Below, piece after piece: positions 7,183-8,065 of a stretch of DNA of 8,065 bases (within the stretch, counting starts at the first letter, position 1; every line of letters begins with the position of its first letter). Made by a program: the position numbers and the translations under genes. A model generated the notes under the pieces. It had not been told where the DNA came from, made no database searches, and was given only the letters and a program-made list of their open reading frames with translations. The stretch comes from Anaerolineales bacterium (GTDB lineage Bacteria; Chloroflexota; Anaerolineae; Anaerolineales; E44-bin32). The stretch lies in the NCBI GenBank assembly GCA_030642885.1, contig DAOWMX010000092.1, positions 1 to 8,065 on the forward strand, written 5' to 3'.

Positions 7183-7187
7183 TCCTT
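7183..7187 (-). promoter_or_regulatory. Ribosome binding site deciding the adaptor start
   Basis: AAGGA on the minus strand lies 9 bases before ATG 7173 but only 3 bases before the in-frame TTG at 7179. The ATG is therefore the better start, giving a protein two residues shorter. Confidence 0.65.
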
Positions 7188-7228
7188 AATTTCGATTTCC
7201 GTTTTATTTCTTTCACTAGATACAACCC

Positions 7229-7555
7229 TCATTCATAACGCAACGCCTCTACTGGTTCAAGACGGGTGGCTCTTAGCGCTGGATACAAACCACCCATCAA
7301 TCCTAACAACAGAGCCACCGTGAAGGCGCGGGCGAAGATCTCAAGAGTCCAGATCGGTTGAGCAGCCTCACCGATCATCGGAGTTAAATTCAGCATAGTA
7401 ATGAATCCAAATGCAACGAAAACACCCATTACATCGCCGATATACCCTAAGAGCAAGGCCTCGTTGAAAAACAAGCACAGGACCTGGAGGTATCCATCCT
7501 CAGAATCGATTCCACGATACCCTTCCAGGAAAATAATTATGCCCGGGTCATTCAT
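7229..7555 (-). pseudogene. C-terminal remnant of an FtsX/MacB-type ABC permease
   Basis: About 108 residues remain of a permease that is normally 380-450 residues or longer. The end is diagnostic: ALLLGLMGGLYPALRATRLE followed by PVEALRYE, the classic FtsX/MacB C-terminus. Two hydrophobic membrane segments are visible, at about 7412-7468 (EALLLGYIGDVMGVFVAFGF) and 7277-7333. The stretch before them, with GYRGIDSEDGYLQVLCLFF, resembles a worn form of the usual RAIGAS..QIL..F motif. The N-terminal membrane segment and the whole periplasmic domain are missing. The open frame runs back into the dehydrogenase gene, but recognisable permease sequence begins only after that gene's stop; an ATG at 7555 is two bases past it, without a ribosome binding site. 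It ends 55 bases before the adaptor, so permease, adaptor and ATPase once formed one operon. Confidence 0.8.
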
Positions 7556-7557
7556 GA

Positions 7558-8065
7558 TCAAACTCGAGAGGAGCGCAGAAGACGTGGGCCAAGACGGTCG
7601 ATAAACCAACCGAAATACATTTCAATCCAGGGGACCACCCACAACAAACGTGGAACGTAAATCGCCCGCCTCGGTTTCTTTAAAAGCTCCAGAATTCGCT
7701 GGGCTACCGTCTCTGGCCGAACTGCAAGGCGCTGAAATGGAATAACCCCACTCCCGGAGTGTGCAGCCACCTTATTAAAGAAGGGCGTCTTGACCGCTCC
7801 TGTTCGGACCACGCTCACATTAACTCCTGTGTTCACAAGTTCTCGATAAAGAGAAGTTGTAAAGCCATCGAGAAACGCTTTGGTTGCTCCATAGAGCGCT
7901 ACTCCCTGGCTGGGAATGCTGGCGACAATCGAGCCGACATTGATGATATGGCCGCGATTTACTCTTTTCATCTCCGGCAGAAATTGAAGCGTAAGGCCCG
8001 TCACTGCTTGAACGTTAACCGCGAGCATGCTTCTGGCTACACTCCACGGCATCTCCTCCCCAAAC
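7558..8065 (-). CDS. Short-chain dehydrogenase/reductase (5' end outside window)
   Basis: The frame is open to the right edge: FGEE precedes the Met at 8052, matching the usual SDR pattern NAGFG..., so that Met is internal and the NAD(P)-binding TGxxxGxG region lies outside the window. Visible catalytic and structural residues: Asn in MLAVNVQ (8014-8016), Ser in VGSIVAS (7930-7932), Tyr (7891-7893) and Lys (7879-7881) in YGATK, then RTGAVKTPFF after the active site. The family reduces or oxidises carbonyl or hydroxyl groups with NAD(P)(H); the substrate cannot be told. The C-terminus (PRLLWVVPWIEMYFGWFIDR) is hydrophobic and amphipathic, as in SDRs that sit on membranes or act on lipids. This tail looks natural, so the gene is complete at its 3' end even though it abuts the permease remnant. 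Confidence 0.92.
   Translation of the reverse strand, partial: FGEEMPWSVARSMLAVNVQAVTGLTLQFLPEMKRVNRGHIINVGSIVASIPSQGVALYGATKAFLDGFTTSLYRELVNTGVNVSVVRTGAVKTPFFNKVAAHSGSGVIPFQRLAVRPETVAQRILELLKKPRRAIYVPRLLWVVPWIEMYFGWFIDRLGPRLLRSSRV

Noticed and set aside
1..8065. CRISPR arrays, tRNA or rRNA genes, transposases, toxin-antitoxin or defence modules
   Set aside because: I found no short regularly spaced repeats, no structural RNA signatures and no protein motifs of these systems on either strand.

Overview
The window is ordinary bacterial chromosome of medium GC content with dense coding. It holds six genes that look functional or are cut by the window edge, two gene remnants, and several short control sites. 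The best guess for the source is a Chloroflexota (Anaerolineae-like) bacterium or a related metagenomic lineage. This is inferred from the multi-GAF histidine kinase, an archaeal-style endonuclease IV, an exported DUF5666 repeat protein, a deoxynucleoside kinase and a MacB-type exporter with a lipoprotein adaptor. No rRNA or other marker gene is present, so the assignment is tentative.

Left part, plus strand (1-3422): a large soluble sensor histidine kinase, open at the left edge, carries three GAF domains, a PAS-like domain and a complete HisKA/HATPase core. After 125 bases comes an endonuclease IV family enzyme with its metal-ligand motifs, starting at a TTG codon. The gap 3423-3644 separates convergent genes and holds a perfect 13-bp hairpin that probably terminates the minus-strand gene.

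Middle, minus strand (3645-5601): an exported protein is built from four tandem DUF5666-like units, each with a near-invariant (Y/F)(R/K)SR(D/N)G core. It has its own strong ribosome binding site and a sigma70-like promoter. That promoter overlaps a pair of TTTACA boxes one helical turn apart, like sites for OmpR/PhoB-type regulators. Upstream lies a deoxynucleoside kinase for purine or pyrimidine deoxynucleoside salvage.

Right part, minus strand (5664-8065): the remains of a MacB/LolCDE-type ABC export operon. In transcription order these are the C-terminal piece of an FtsX-like permease, an intact lipoprotein membrane-fusion (HlyD/RND-type) adaptor, and a decayed ATPase. The ATPase still has its ribosome binding site, N-terminus and Walker A region, but it is joined out of frame by an internal deletion and lacks everything after the Walker A region. 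A short-chain dehydrogenase, cut by the right edge, ends two bases before the permease remnant begins.

I see no convincing new defence, mobile or RNA-based system. The most interesting items are the dismantled exporter with its surviving adaptor, the four-repeat exported protein, and the possible response-regulator site in front of it.
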